DNA of 64,000 bases from Streptococcus parasuis (lineage in GTDB: Bacteria > Bacillota > Bacilli > Lactobacillales > Streptococcaceae), in assembly GCF_021654455.1 (NCBI RefSeq), contig NZ_AP024276.1:1860001-1924000 (forward strand). Reading direction: 5' to 3'. This document shows, piece after piece, positions 7,178 to 14,242 of the stretch; position 1 is the first letter of the stretch; every line of letters begins with the position of its first letter. The position numbers and the translations under genes were made by a program. Under the pieces are notes generated by a model, which had not been told where the DNA came from, searched no databases, and was given only the letters and a program-made list of their open reading frames with translations.

Positions 7178-7417
7178 ATGACTTATTGTGAACAAAAACT
7201 AAAACAAATTTACATAAATTTTACCTTTTCATCAGGTGTCTATGGCTATGATAGCCACTTACTGAAGCTTTTATATCTAGACACTCTCGAACAGTTGAAT
7301 ATTCAGCTCAACCGTCTAAAAAAGGTACATTACCCACAGGGAGAATTAACTTTTTACGGGAACCACTATAGACGGTTGATTACACAATATTACTATTCTT
7401 ATCAAGCTATGGCTTGA
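7178..7417 (+). CDS. Small protein, first gene of the transfer operon, unrecognised
   Basis: 79 aa, rich in tyrosine and leucine, with no membrane segment. A ribosome binding site (AAAGGAAAG) lies 2 to 9 nt upstream of the ATG. It is followed 30 bp later by the DUF961 gene. No family is recognised. Its place between the leader hairpin and the conserved transfer genes would suit an early regulatory or leader-encoded protein, but that is inference. Confidence 0.55.
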   Translation: MTYCEQKLKQIYINFTFSSGVYGYDSHLLKLLYLDTLEQLNIQLNRLKKVHYPQGELTFYGNHYRRLITQYYYSYQAMA

Positions 7418-7447
7418 TTTTTTTATAACTCTGAAAGGAATAACACT

Positions 7448-7741
7448 ATGATTAAAGAAACACTCAAAATGAACCCAGATTTTATTGGCACTGCCATCTA
7501 CGAAAAACAAGGAACTGCCCCACGTACTGTTTTTGGGAAACAAGGACAGTTTCAACGTCACGAAGTAGTCAATGAAAAGCACTTACAATTTTACGTGATT
7601 ACACCTGCTACGGCTGAGGTCTTTGAAGAAGACGCTGAGGTTGAATTGGTTAATCCCATCTTCTACCCTGATAACATTAACGGACGTGACATGGCACCAG
7701 CTCTTAATGTATTTGCTGAAAAGATTGTCGTTAAGAAATAA
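7448..7741 (+). CDS. DUF961/YdcP-family transfer protein (Tn916 Orf23-like)
   Basis: 97 aa. The sequence around [23 protein letters not shown] and the C-terminal motif [20 protein letters not shown] is typical of the short DUF961 proteins at the head of Tn916/ICEBs1 transfer operons. RBS GAAAGGAA. It is followed 41 bp later by a second, longer DUF961 member. These paralogues may be helper proteins for DNA processing; their biochemical role is poorly known. Confidence 0.8.
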   Translation: MIKETLKMNPDFIGTAIYEKQGTAPRTVFGKQGQFQRHEVVNEKHLQFYVITPATAEVFEEDAEVELVNPIFYPDNINGRDMAPALNVFAEKIVVKK

Positions 7742-7782
7742 TAATCCCTAATACAAAATAGAAAGATACGAGGAACAATAAT

Positions 7783-8229
7783 ATGGCAAAAGTTGGATTG
7801 AAATTTGATAAAGTAGATATTACAGATAAGCGTTACTTGGACATTACCCCTGCCCTCAAAATTGATGAAGTCTTTGGTAAACTGACATGGCGAGGCATTA
7901 ATGAAGTAGAACAAAAGTATGAAAATGACACTACCCAACCCCGTAACCAAGATGGAACTTACCCACAAATCCCAACAGGTGAAATCCTATCTACCAAGGT
8001 AGCGATTAAATCAAGCACCCAACACGGAACAGAAGAGTTCTCTATTATCGGTATGCTACCAAGTGAAATTGAAGCTCTGGGACTGAAATTCGGTGATGAG
8101 GTGGAACTTTCAGGTATCATTGTCACCTATTCAGCTGTTTCTGGTGGGGTTTATAAGCTCTTCGCACAAAGCATTGCCAAGAAAAATGCACCTGCACCTA
8201 AACCAGACCAAGGAAAGGCTAAAGAATGA
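7783..8229 (+). CDS. DUF961/YdcP-family transfer protein (Tn916 Orf22-like)
   Basis: 148 aa. KVGLKFDKVDITDKRYLDITPALKIDEVFGKLTWRG is the typical N-terminus of the longer DUF961 members. The C-terminus is a charged, alanine/proline-rich tail. The stop codon overlaps the ATG of the coupling-protein gene (ATGA, 8226-8229), so translation is probably coupled. In Tn916 and ICEBs1 the equivalent genes lie just upstream of the FtsK-like gene. Confidence 0.8.
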   Translation: MAKVGLKFDKVDITDKRYLDITPALKIDEVFGKLTWRGINEVEQKYENDTTQPRNQDGTYPQIPTGEILSTKVAIKSSTQHGTEEFSIIGMLPSEIEALGLKFGDEVELSGIIVTYSAVSGGVYKLFAQSIAKKNAPAPKPDQGKAKE

Positions 8230-9893
8230 GGTTTTGGCACAACCGAGGGCGGAGAGTACGAAAATACCATAAACATATTAGAGGGATAACGTTTGCCCTC
8301 TTCTACTTGCCATATCTCTTGGGATGTGGCTTTTTTCTTGGTCTAAACTATCAAGACCTGCTCAATCAGCCTATCTTCTATGGACTACTAACAGGAAGTC
8401 TATTACTCGGTAGTTTGGTGGTCAGCTTTATGCTCCAGCGCTACTGCTACAGTCATTTATTGGCTTTTTCTAAGCTAGATAGCCTACGCATTATGGCTAA
8501 TTTTCTTCTTGAAAATGGCTATTACCTCTCTAAGAAAATCAAGAGAGATAATCAGACAAGAGAAAAGATTGTCCTTCCCAAAGTTTATCTTAAACAAAGT
8601 AAATTTGACCTCAAAGCGTCCTTTATCCTTCAAGGAAACAAGTTTCAAGATAAGTTCCTAACCTTAGGAAATACCCTTGAAATTCAACACGATGGCGATT
8701 TTACAGGTAAGAAATTCTCTAAAGGCTATGTGACTTACACTATTGCCATTGACCAATTTGCAGGTCGTCTCAACCTCTCAGAGGTCAAAATGACCAAGCA
8801 AGGCTTACGATTGATGAAAGATGTTTACTGGGATTACGTGAAGCAACCACACTTACTGATTGGAGGAGGTACTGGAGGCGGTAAAACGGTTCTCCTTATG
8901 ATTCTTCTTTACGGACTAGCACCAATTGCAGATATTGATATTTGTGACCCAAAACAGTCTGACCTCTCTTCTTTTGCAGATGTCCCTATCTTTCAAGGGC
9001 ATGTTTTTATAACGAAAGAGGAGATTATCACTTGTCTCAAGGACAACGTAGAAGAAATGGAGGAACGCTACCGCTATATGAAAAATCACCCAGACTTTGT
9101 AGCTGGGATGAACTTCTCTCAGTTTGGACTTCGTCCCAAATTCATCTTCTTTGATGAGTGGGCGGCTCTGATGGCAAAACTAGAAGGGAATTACCAACTT
9201 CAACAACAGGTCAATCAATACCTTACTCAGTTGATTCTGGAAGCTCGCCAAGCTGGTATCTTTGTCATTATGGCAATGCAACGCCCTGATGGTGAGTATA
9301 TCAAAACCAGTTTACGTGACCAATTTATGAAACGTCTTTCAGTGGGACACTTAGAAGATACAGGCTACACTATGATGTATGGGGACGCCAATAAAAACAA
9401 GGAATTTAAGTACATTGATGAGATTGATGGAAAGAAGGTTATTGGACGAGGCTATATTGCTAATGCTGGAGAAATTGCACGAGAATTTTTCTCTCCTAAT
9501 GTTCCATTTGACAAAGGTTTTTCATTCAAGGAAGCCTTTATAAAAATGTCACCATTAACCGATACGCCAGCCATTGCAGTATCTAATAAACAACCACAAA
9601 TGGCTATTTTAGAACAACCATCTGAACAACTCATATTGGATTCTTATACCATATCAGAGGCAAAACAAAAATTAGACAAGACCTATGATCAGATTAAAAA
9701 AATGGTCAACCTGATTGAAAAAGACAACTACCATACATTTGAAAGACAAGGAGGAAAACTTATTTTCAGTCCTGATGACCTTTATGACCTAGAGGTCATT
9801 TTTGATTCAATGGACAAAAACAACTTGACCTATAAAGAGGCTGTGGAGGTGTTCTTTCAACCACTCAGCGAAACAGCGATTGGAGGGAAATAG
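8226..9893 (+). CDS. FtsK/SpoIIIE-family coupling protein (TcpA, Tn916 Orf21-like)
   Basis: 555 aa. Two membrane segments at about residues 22-40 and 50-70 anchor it in the cytoplasmic membrane. The ATPase domain shows Walker A GGGTGGGKT (about 213-221) and Walker B FIFFDEW (about 305-311). The family recognises the relaxase-DNA complex and pumps single-stranded DNA toward the mating pore. An RNA-binding or wHTH-like C-terminal region follows. It begins inside the stop of the DUF961 gene and is followed by oriT and the relaxase gene, the classical order. Confidence 0.9.
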   Translation: MRFWHNRGRRVRKYHKHIRGITFALFYLPYLLGCGFFLGLNYQDLLNQPIFYGLLTGSLLLGSLVVSFMLQRYCYSHLLAFSKLDSLRIMANFLLENGYYLSKKIKRDNQTREKIVLPKVYLKQSKFDLKASFILQGNKFQDKFLTLGNTLEIQHDGDFTGKKFSKGYVTYTIAIDQFAGRLNLSEVKMTKQGLRLMKDVYWDYVKQPHLLIGGGTGGGKTVLLMILLYGLAPIADIDICDPKQSDLSSFADVPIFQGHVFITKEEIITCLKDNVEEMEERYRYMKNHPDFVAGMNFSQFGLRPKFIFFDEWAALMAKLEGNYQLQQQVNQYLTQLILEARQAGIFVIMAMQRPDGEYIKTSLRDQFMKRLSVGHLEDTGYTMMYGDANKNKEFKYIDEIDGKKVIGRGYIANAGEIAREFFSPNVPFDKGFSFKEAFIKMSPLTDTPAIAVSNKQPQMAILEQPSEQLILDSYTISEAKQKLDKTYDQIKKMVNLIEKDNYHTFERQGGKLIFSPDDLYDLEVIFDSMDKNNLTYKEAVEVFFQPLSETAIGGK

Positions 9894-10129
9894 CGCCCCG
9901 CCCCTGTGAGCGAGCCGTAGGCGAAGCGAACAGAGCAGGGCGGGTAAGGCGTTAGTTCCCTCTAATCGTTTTGATAACCCCCATATTCTAATAGGGGGGT
10001 AGAGATTTGAAAAATCAGCGAAGTAACACCTCCCTAGTCCTTGTGGGTCAAGGGATGACGTGATTTTGCCCCTGTACACTTTTTGTCTAAAAACTGTACA
10101 CCTTTTGAAAAAAGAAAGGAGGAATTCCC
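9894..10129. other. Origin of transfer (oriT) region
   Basis: This non-coding segment between coupling protein and relaxase genes is the oriT position in Tn916 and ICEBs1. It begins with a GC-rich hairpin (CCCGCCCCTG 9897-9906 / CAGGGCGGG 9936-9944). Then comes the inverted repeat ACCCCC (9977-9982) / GGGGGT (9995-10000), extended by TATT/AATA, which closely resembles the oriT inverted repeat of ICEBs1. Further on are two GTACAC repeats and the sequence TGATTTTGCCCC. The exact nick site cannot be assigned. Confidence 0.75.
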
Positions 10130-11359
10130 ATAGATGGTAAAACATTAAGGAAATTTAGAGCCAGTCTCGGCTTAAAACAAAAGGAATTTGCGGAATTAAC
10201 TCAGATGAGTCTCTCAAGCCTAAAATCTTATGAAATAGGCAGACGAGAATTTACCTTGGAAAAGTTCAAGGAAATTAAAACACATTTGGGCTATTCCTTT
10301 AGCGATAGCTCCCATCCATTACGTTTGATGATTGACTATTTGCGTATCACTTTTAAGAATGTACACCATATCAAAGATTTCATAGAGACCTATCTCTATG
10401 TTAACTTTCAGGACTTTACTTCTCAGGAAACCAGTTTGATGACCTATAATCACCTTTACAAACGAGGTGACATTTGGCTCTTTGATTACTTTGACAAGGA
10501 GGAACGTGATAATTACCAAGTCACACTTCAACTTTCTGGACAGGGCTGTCGTCAAATGGAATTGATTTTAGAACGTGAGGGTATCACATGGCAAGACTTT
10601 CTAGCTAAAATGCTTTATGAACGAAGTGATATGAAAGTTACACGTATCGACCTAGCCCTAGATGAACTCTATCGTGGCAAATCTGAGGAAGCTAACCACT
10701 TCCACCTCTCAGATATGATTAACAAGGTTTATCAAAACTATGTGACCTTTGACCGCTTGAAAGTATGGAGTCATATTGGAGGAGGGAATTTAAGTACCTC
10801 ATCTGATGAAGAGGAACGCCAAGGAATTTCCCTCTACTTTGGCTCTCGCAAGTCTAACATGTTTTTCAACTTCTACGAAAAGCGTTATGAATTTGCTCAA
10901 AAAGAAGGTATTAGCGTGGAAGAAGCACTTGAAATATTTGGGGTTTGGAATCGGTATGAGATCCGCCTCTCTCAAGGAAAAGCTCATCTCTTGGTAGAAC
11001 ATTTTGTAGAGGGGCAAGAATTAGGAAATCTAGCCCGTGGCTTAATCAACCAAGAAATGATGGTTTATAACGGTGTTGGTAAATACGGAGCCTATATCCC
11101 AGACCAGAAATGGCAAGAGATGTTTGGTTCTGCTGAACCGCTCAAATTGAGTATCAAACCAGAACCTTATTCCATTGACCGAACTGTCCGATGGCTTCTT
11201 TATCAAGTCTCAAACTCGCTTGCTTATGTAGAAGAGGCAGACAAAATCATGAATACAGAGTATCTGAAAATGATTCAAAACACAGGTAAACCAACAGAAA
11301 AGATGGAACATGAACTGAAATTTCTAAAAGAAAATTATCAACTGATGACAACAACGTAA
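10130..11359 (+). CDS. Rep_trans-family relaxase (MobT; Tn916 Orf20/NicK-like), apparent ATA start
   Basis: The relaxase nicks oriT and also starts rolling-circle replication of the excised element. The first in-frame ATG is at 10205, but the frame upstream encodes the first part of an XRE-like HTH (GKTLRKFRASLGLKQKEFAELTQ) that continues smoothly into SLSSLKSYEIGRREFTL. A perfect AAAGGAGG (10115-10122) stands 7 nt before ATA at 10130, where ATG would be expected; no ATG, GTG or TTG lies in frame between. I therefore place the start at ATA (409 aa) with the alternative at 10205 (384 aa). The Rep_trans domain follows, with VTRIDLALDELY near residue 165. The gene lies directly downstream of oriT. 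Confidence 0.85.
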   Translation: MDGKTLRKFRASLGLKQKEFAELTQMSLSSLKSYEIGRREFTLEKFKEIKTHLGYSFSDSSHPLRLMIDYLRITFKNVHHIKDFIETYLYVNFQDFTSQETSLMTYNHLYKRGDIWLFDYFDKEERDNYQVTLQLSGQGCRQMELILEREGITWQDFLAKMLYERSDMKVTRIDLALDELYRGKSEEANHFHLSDMINKVYQNYVTFDRLKVWSHIGGGNLSTSSDEEERQGISLYFGSRKSNMFFNFYEKRYEFAQKEGISVEEALEIFGVWNRYEIRLSQGKAHLLVEHFVEGQELGNLARGLINQEMMVYNGVGKYGAYIPDQKWQEMFGSAEPLKLSIKPEPYSIDRTVRWLLYQVSNSLAYVEEADKIMNTEYLKMIQNTGKPTEKMEHELKFLKENYQLMTTT

Positions 11360-11371
11360 AGGAGGAATATT

Positions 11372-11608
11372 ATGGAACTATTTACTGCTCGCTCTCGTTA
11401 TCGCTCAGAAGGCGTAACTTGGGTCTGGTATCGTAATGACGAAGAAGAAGTTTATTCTGAATTACAACTCAGCGAAGTTTTCCGTCTGATTCGCCAAGAA
11501 TTGGATAAATTTATTGAACAAGGTATTCTAACCAAAGACCAAGCCTATGACCTAGCTAATGATTGGTTAGCATATGATGAATTTGTGGAAGGAATGATGT
11601 ATGCATGA
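11372..11608 (+). CDS. Small acidic protein of the transfer operon (Orf19 position)
   Basis: 78 aa, acidic, helical, no membrane segment. RBS AAAGGAGG lies ahead of the ATG. The stop overlaps the start of the next gene by 4 bp. It occupies the place of Tn916 orf19, between relaxase and the antirestriction gene. No motif allows a function to be given. Confidence 0.7.
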   Translation: MELFTARSRYRSEGVTWVWYRNDEEEVYSELQLSEVFRLIRQELDKFIEQGILTKDQAYDLANDWLAYDEFVEGMMYA

Positions 11609-12078
11609 TTGGTACCATTCGCATTATTCAAAATGGCAATTCAAAAGAGTTAGCTCATGTAGATTTGCTACGATTTGACGAAGAGGATATTCGACAACGA
11701 TTGGCTGACAAAGGCTATCCCTATGATAGTGAGTTAGTAGTGGCTGGTATTCCTGATTGGAACATTGACACTCATCTAACCTTCCAAGAGATTCGGCTAC
11801 TCAAACTGTGTTATGAAAAACTTTATGACCATGATGAGTATATTATTTCTTACCTACTTCAACACCATTGGAAAGTCTTAGATGTCATTTCAGTCTATTA
11901 CAAATTTGCTAGTAAAGATGAGGTGGAAGCACTCAATCTTCTCCTTAAAGACTGTGATAAGACAGAAGTCATCAGGATATTCTACCAAGCTAATACTTGG
12001 ATTAACTGTATTCAGGCTTACCTCTCATCAGGAGAGTTATTAAACACACCTAACGGCTTTTATCGAAAAGTCGGCTAA
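11605..12078 (+). CDS. Hypothetical protein in the position of ArdA (Tn916 Orf18)
   Basis: 157 aa, acidic. The order matches Tn916, where orf18 between relaxase and TcpE encodes the DNA-mimic antirestriction protein ArdA. Some layout is shared: an acidic N-terminal beta region, a segment ending in VAGIPDWNIDTHLTFQEIRLL, helical middle, and a C-terminus with IQAYLSSGELLNTPNGFYRKVG. The identity to ArdA by eye is low, so this is a hypothesis based on position and charge. It overlaps the previous gene by 4 bp. Confidence 0.6.
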   Translation: MIGTIRIIQNGNSKELAHVDLLRFDEEDIRQRLADKGYPYDSELVVAGIPDWNIDTHLTFQEIRLLKLCYEKLYDHDEYIISYLLQHHWKVLDVISVYYKFASKDEVEALNLLLKDCDKTEVIRIFYQANTWINCIQAYLSSGELLNTPNGFYRKVG

Positions 12079-12097
12079 ACAAAGAAAGTGGGACACT

Positions 12098-12370
12098 ATG
12101 ACACAAGGAAAACTCGAAAAAGATATTTTATCAACTGCCTCAGAACTTGGAACACAATTAGCTAGCTATCACTTAGAAGAGGCTTGGACTACCGCTGGGC
12201 GACTCCATAACTTACTCAAGTCAGAAGAAGTTATCCATCTCCCTGCCGACCAACTAGAAGCTATCCGAAATGAGCTTAAGGGTTATTACCTAACCAATGG
12301 TGAAGTCAGTCGCCTTCAAAAACAGTTAGCAGCTAAAGGACACAAACTCCAAGAACTATCAAATAAATAA
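12098..12370 (+). CDS. Small helical protein of the transfer operon
   Basis: 90 aa, predicted mostly helical, with a C-terminal amphipathic stretch (SRLQKQLAAKGHKLQELSNK). No signal peptide or membrane segment. RBS AAAGAAAG is ahead of the ATG. The stop is 9 bp from the next start. Not recognised; similar small proteins occur at this place in ICESt3-type elements. Confidence 0.65.
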   Translation: MTQGKLEKDILSTASELGTQLASYHLEEAWTTAGRLHNLLKSEEVIHLPADQLEAIRNELKGYYLTNGEVSRLQKQLAAKGHKLQELSNK

Positions 12371-12379
12371 GGAGGGCCA

Positions 12380-12643
12380 ATGGAAATTGAAATGTTAAAA
12401 CAAGATACAGGTGAGTTTAGAGCTCGCCTGTCTTATTTTGTACAGGAATTTTTAAAAGAAAACGAAGACCATATCAAAAATATGGTCAAAGGAGAGGTGT
12501 TTCGAAAGCGTAAAGAAATTACCCTTAGCCAAGAAGCGCAATACTACGACATAACATTTATTTTTAAAAAAGGCGGGCTAGTCAAAAAATCTAGCCTTGA
12601 AGTCATTGTTAATAGCGCTATGACCGCTAAAATTCAACTCTAA
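12380..12643 (+). CDS. Small protein of the transfer operon, unrecognised
   Basis: 87 aa, mixed helix and strand, basic C-terminal half (FIFKKGGLVKKSSLEVIVN). RBS AGGAGGG (12369-12375) lies directly before the ATG. It is followed 13 bp later by tcpC. No membrane segment. No function can be given beyond membership of the operon. Confidence 0.65.
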   Translation: MEIEMLKQDTGEFRARLSYFVQEFLKENEDHIKNMVKGEVFRKRKEITLSQEAQYYDITFIFKKGGLVKKSSLEVIVNSAMTAKIQL

Positions 12644-12656
12644 GAAAGGAGAGAAA

Positions 12657-13601
12657 ATGTTACCTCAAAAACCAAAATTTCTTAAACGTATCAAGCCTAA
12701 AAAACGGCAAGAAATACGTGAAGTCAATCAAAAAACAATGAATTTTCTTTTCCTTGGTGGGCTAACGGTAATCATTGCCTTAGCAACTCTATCTATTGTT
12801 GCAAGTCTTACTCGCTCAAATAAGCCCCAGACAATCATCCAAGAGGTAAAAAAAGAAGATATCCTTATCAACTATCAACTGCAATATTTTTTAAATGATT
12901 ATGTGAAAAGCTATTTTACATTATCTGATGATAGTTCAACTAAAAGTGAGCAAATTGAAAAACTCAATGGCTTTTACAATGTTGTACCAGAAACTAAAAA
13001 TCAAGGACAGGTTCGCTCGACCACCGAACTCATCAGTGCAAAAATCCTGATGATTGAAAAAGACATTGCCACCTATCAAGTAACCTATACAACAGGTAAG
13101 GATAAAGAGAAACAGGAAATCACAACAGGTTTTGCGGTTCCCTTTGGTGAAAAAGACGGTGCTTATTTCATTTCAGGCTTACCTTGGTACGTACGTCTAA
13201 CGGACACGAAAGCAATAGGATTTGATTCTAGTGATAGTGTTACACTCGTTGACGATACCGAAACTGACCAGAAGACAAAAGAAAAACGAGATGAGTTTCT
13301 TACCCTCTTCTTTACCAACTACACATCAAATCAAGAAAATCTTGACTTGATTGCTGATGACTTACTGGCTCTTGAGAATACAACATTTAAGAGCTTAGAT
13401 TACAGTTACTATACCAAGGACGGTAAAACTATCACCGCTTATGCACAAGTCACATTTGAAATAGCTGGAAATACCCATAGTGAGAATTTCACCCTCACGC
13501 TTAGAAAAAAAGATCAGTCCTACTACGTTCAAAGACTTTCTCACACGATTAGTAAGGACTATGCCCAATCACACACAGAAAATACAGGAGAAACAAAATG
13601 A
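12657..13601 (+). CDS. TcpC-like conjugation pore protein (VirB8-like, Orf13/OrfG-type)
   Basis: 314 aa. A basic N-terminus (KRIKPKKRQEIREV) precedes a single membrane segment at about residues 28-50. The rest is extracellular, with two repeated NTF2-like regions (about 75-195 and 205-310), as in TcpC of pCW3 and ConC/Orf13. These proteins assemble the Gram-positive mating channel. The stop overlaps the start of the next small gene (ATGA). In this element it lies before tcpE and virB4, the ICESt3 order rather than the Tn916 order. Confidence 0.8.
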   Translation: MLPQKPKFLKRIKPKKRQEIREVNQKTMNFLFLGGLTVIIALATLSIVASLTRSNKPQTIIQEVKKEDILINYQLQYFLNDYVKSYFTLSDDSSTKSEQIEKLNGFYNVVPETKNQGQVRSTTELISAKILMIEKDIATYQVTYTTGKDKEKQEITTGFAVPFGEKDGAYFISGLPWYVRLTDTKAIGFDSSDSVTLVDDTETDQKTKEKRDEFLTLFFTNYTSNQENLDLIADDLLALENTTFKSLDYSYYTKDGKTITAYAQVTFEIAGNTHSENFTLTLRKKDQSYYVQRLSHTISKDYAQSHTENTGETK

Positions 13602-13816
13602 CACTACAAAGTTTATTTGAATGGTTTGTAAATAACATCGGCGTATGGATTGTTGCTGGATTTGCAGGTTGGAAGTTCATTGAGGCTGTCCGAGACCAAC
13701 GCATTGGACGAGCTATCATGTCTATTGCAATTGGTGGTGCCTCTTTCTATTTCCTAAAGAATCCTACAACCATTCTCAACTCGGTTGCCGATATCTTTTC
13801 TAAGATTTTTAGCTAG
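13598..13816 (+). CDS. Small membrane protein of the mating channel (TcpD-like)
   Basis: 72 aa. Two hydrophobic segments (about 13-30 and 38-58) are joined by a short basic loop with VRDQRIGRAI. It overlaps tcpC by 4 bp and lies 9 bp ahead of tcpE. Small two-segment proteins at this place are part of the secretion channel in this ICE family. The TcpD name is by position and size. Confidence 0.7.
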   Translation: MTLQSLFEWFVNNIGVWIVAGFAGWKFIEAVRDQRIGRAIMSIAIGGASFYFLKNPTTILNSVADIFSKIFS

Positions 13817-13825
13817 GAGGCAAAT

Positions 13826-14242
13826 ATGGATGGCGATACAAAAGATAAACACCTTTATTCTTACAAACAAGCACTCAGCCAACCTTATTGGATTCAAAAA
13901 ATCAATGATGACTTCTCCCTACAGTCACCAATCAAATTCTCACGTATTGTTTATGCTGTCACCATCTTTTCTATCCTCTACTTCCCTTCGGAAAAAATAC
14001 TTTCTTTTCTTCCTTTGGGACTAAGACTAACGCTATCGGGTATTATAGCTTGGGTCTTCTCTGAGACCCTCGCTAACCTGATAATTGATGGAAAAGCATT
14101 TATCTTTTATCTCTGGGATTATCTCAAATTTTACTTCCAATATGGTATGAGACATGAATCTATCTACTTAAATAAAGGGATTATATACAAACGTCCACAA
14201 GCTATCACAAAACGAAAGGAGACACATGAACTATCAAAATAA
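13826..14242 (+). CDS. TcpE-family conjugation membrane protein
   Basis: 138 aa. An N-terminal soluble part carries SYKQALSQPYWIQKIND, followed by two membrane segments (about 45-62 and 68-90) and a basic tail. This is the layout of the TcpE family (Tn916 Orf17). RBS TAGGAGG. The 3' end overlaps the virB4 gene by 17 bp, so coupling is expected. Confidence 0.8.
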   Translation: MDGDTKDKHLYSYKQALSQPYWIQKINDDFSLQSPIKFSRIVYAVTIFSILYFPSEKILSFLPLGLRLTLSGIIAWVFSETLANLIIDGKAFIFYLWDYLKFYFQYGMRHESIYLNKGIIYKRPQAITKRKETHELSK

